From an uncultured Veillonella sp. (GTDB taxonomy: Bacteria; Bacillota; Negativicutes; Veillonellales; Veillonellaceae), in the NCBI RefSeq assembly GCF_934230905.1, contig NZ_CAKQFJ010000052.1, positions 1-5,421 of the forward strand: a DNA stretch of 5,421 nucleotides, read 5' to 3'. This document shows positions 5,419 to 5,421 of this stretch, in pieces. Every line of letters starts with the position of its first letter. Positions within the stretch are counted from its first letter, which is position 1. The notes under the pieces were generated by a model, which did not search any database, had not been told where the DNA came from, and saw only the letters and a list, made by a program, of their open reading frames with translations. A program made the position numbers and the translations under genes.

Positions 5419-5421
5419 AAT

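Noticed and set aside
1..5421. CRISPR array, tRNA, rRNA, riboswitch or defence system
   Set aside because: No regularly spaced repeats, no tRNA cloverleaf, no long structured leader (the largest divergent gap is 210 bases) and no unexplained genes beyond one lipoprotein were seen.

Overview
The window is AT-rich bacterial chromosome with compact housekeeping gene clusters. The AT-rich codon choice, strong Shine-Dalgarno sites, the lspA-rluD-pyrR order known from Firmicutes and the protein flavour fit a low-GC Firmicute. My best guess is the Negativicutes, near Veillonella; this is inference from resemblance, as no marker gene is present.

Layout from left to right. Positions 1-77 look like the end of an IS3-family (IS150-like) insertion sequence pointing off the left edge: a terminal TG, a long imperfect hairpin, a perfect ribosome binding site buried in that hairpin, and an ATG opening MAKYSF. 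Positions 154-1926 on the minus strand are a two-gene operon of a small lipoprotein followed by ackA (acetate kinase). Positions 1927-2136 are a divergent promoter region. Positions 2137-3351 on the plus strand are tmcAL, the acetate-dependent tRNA-Met cytidine acetyltransferase/ligase. Positions 3352-3459 hold a bidirectional terminator. Positions 3460-5350 on the minus strand are the operon lspA-rluD-pyrR, with its promoter at the right edge.

Two functional themes appear. AckA makes or consumes acetate and its divergent neighbour TmcAL uses acetate as a substrate to modify the wobble base of elongator tRNA-Met, so the pairing may be more than chance. LspA is the peptidase that would mature lipoproteins such as the one encoded next to ackA. 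In both minus-strand operons the genes are 0-10 bases apart and the downstream ribosome binding site lies within the end of the upstream gene, which suggests translational coupling.

Most of the window is ordinary core genome. I found no undescribed system. The most interesting element is the putative IS end at the left edge, whose hairpin would hide the transposase ribosome binding site in any transcript reading in from ackA.
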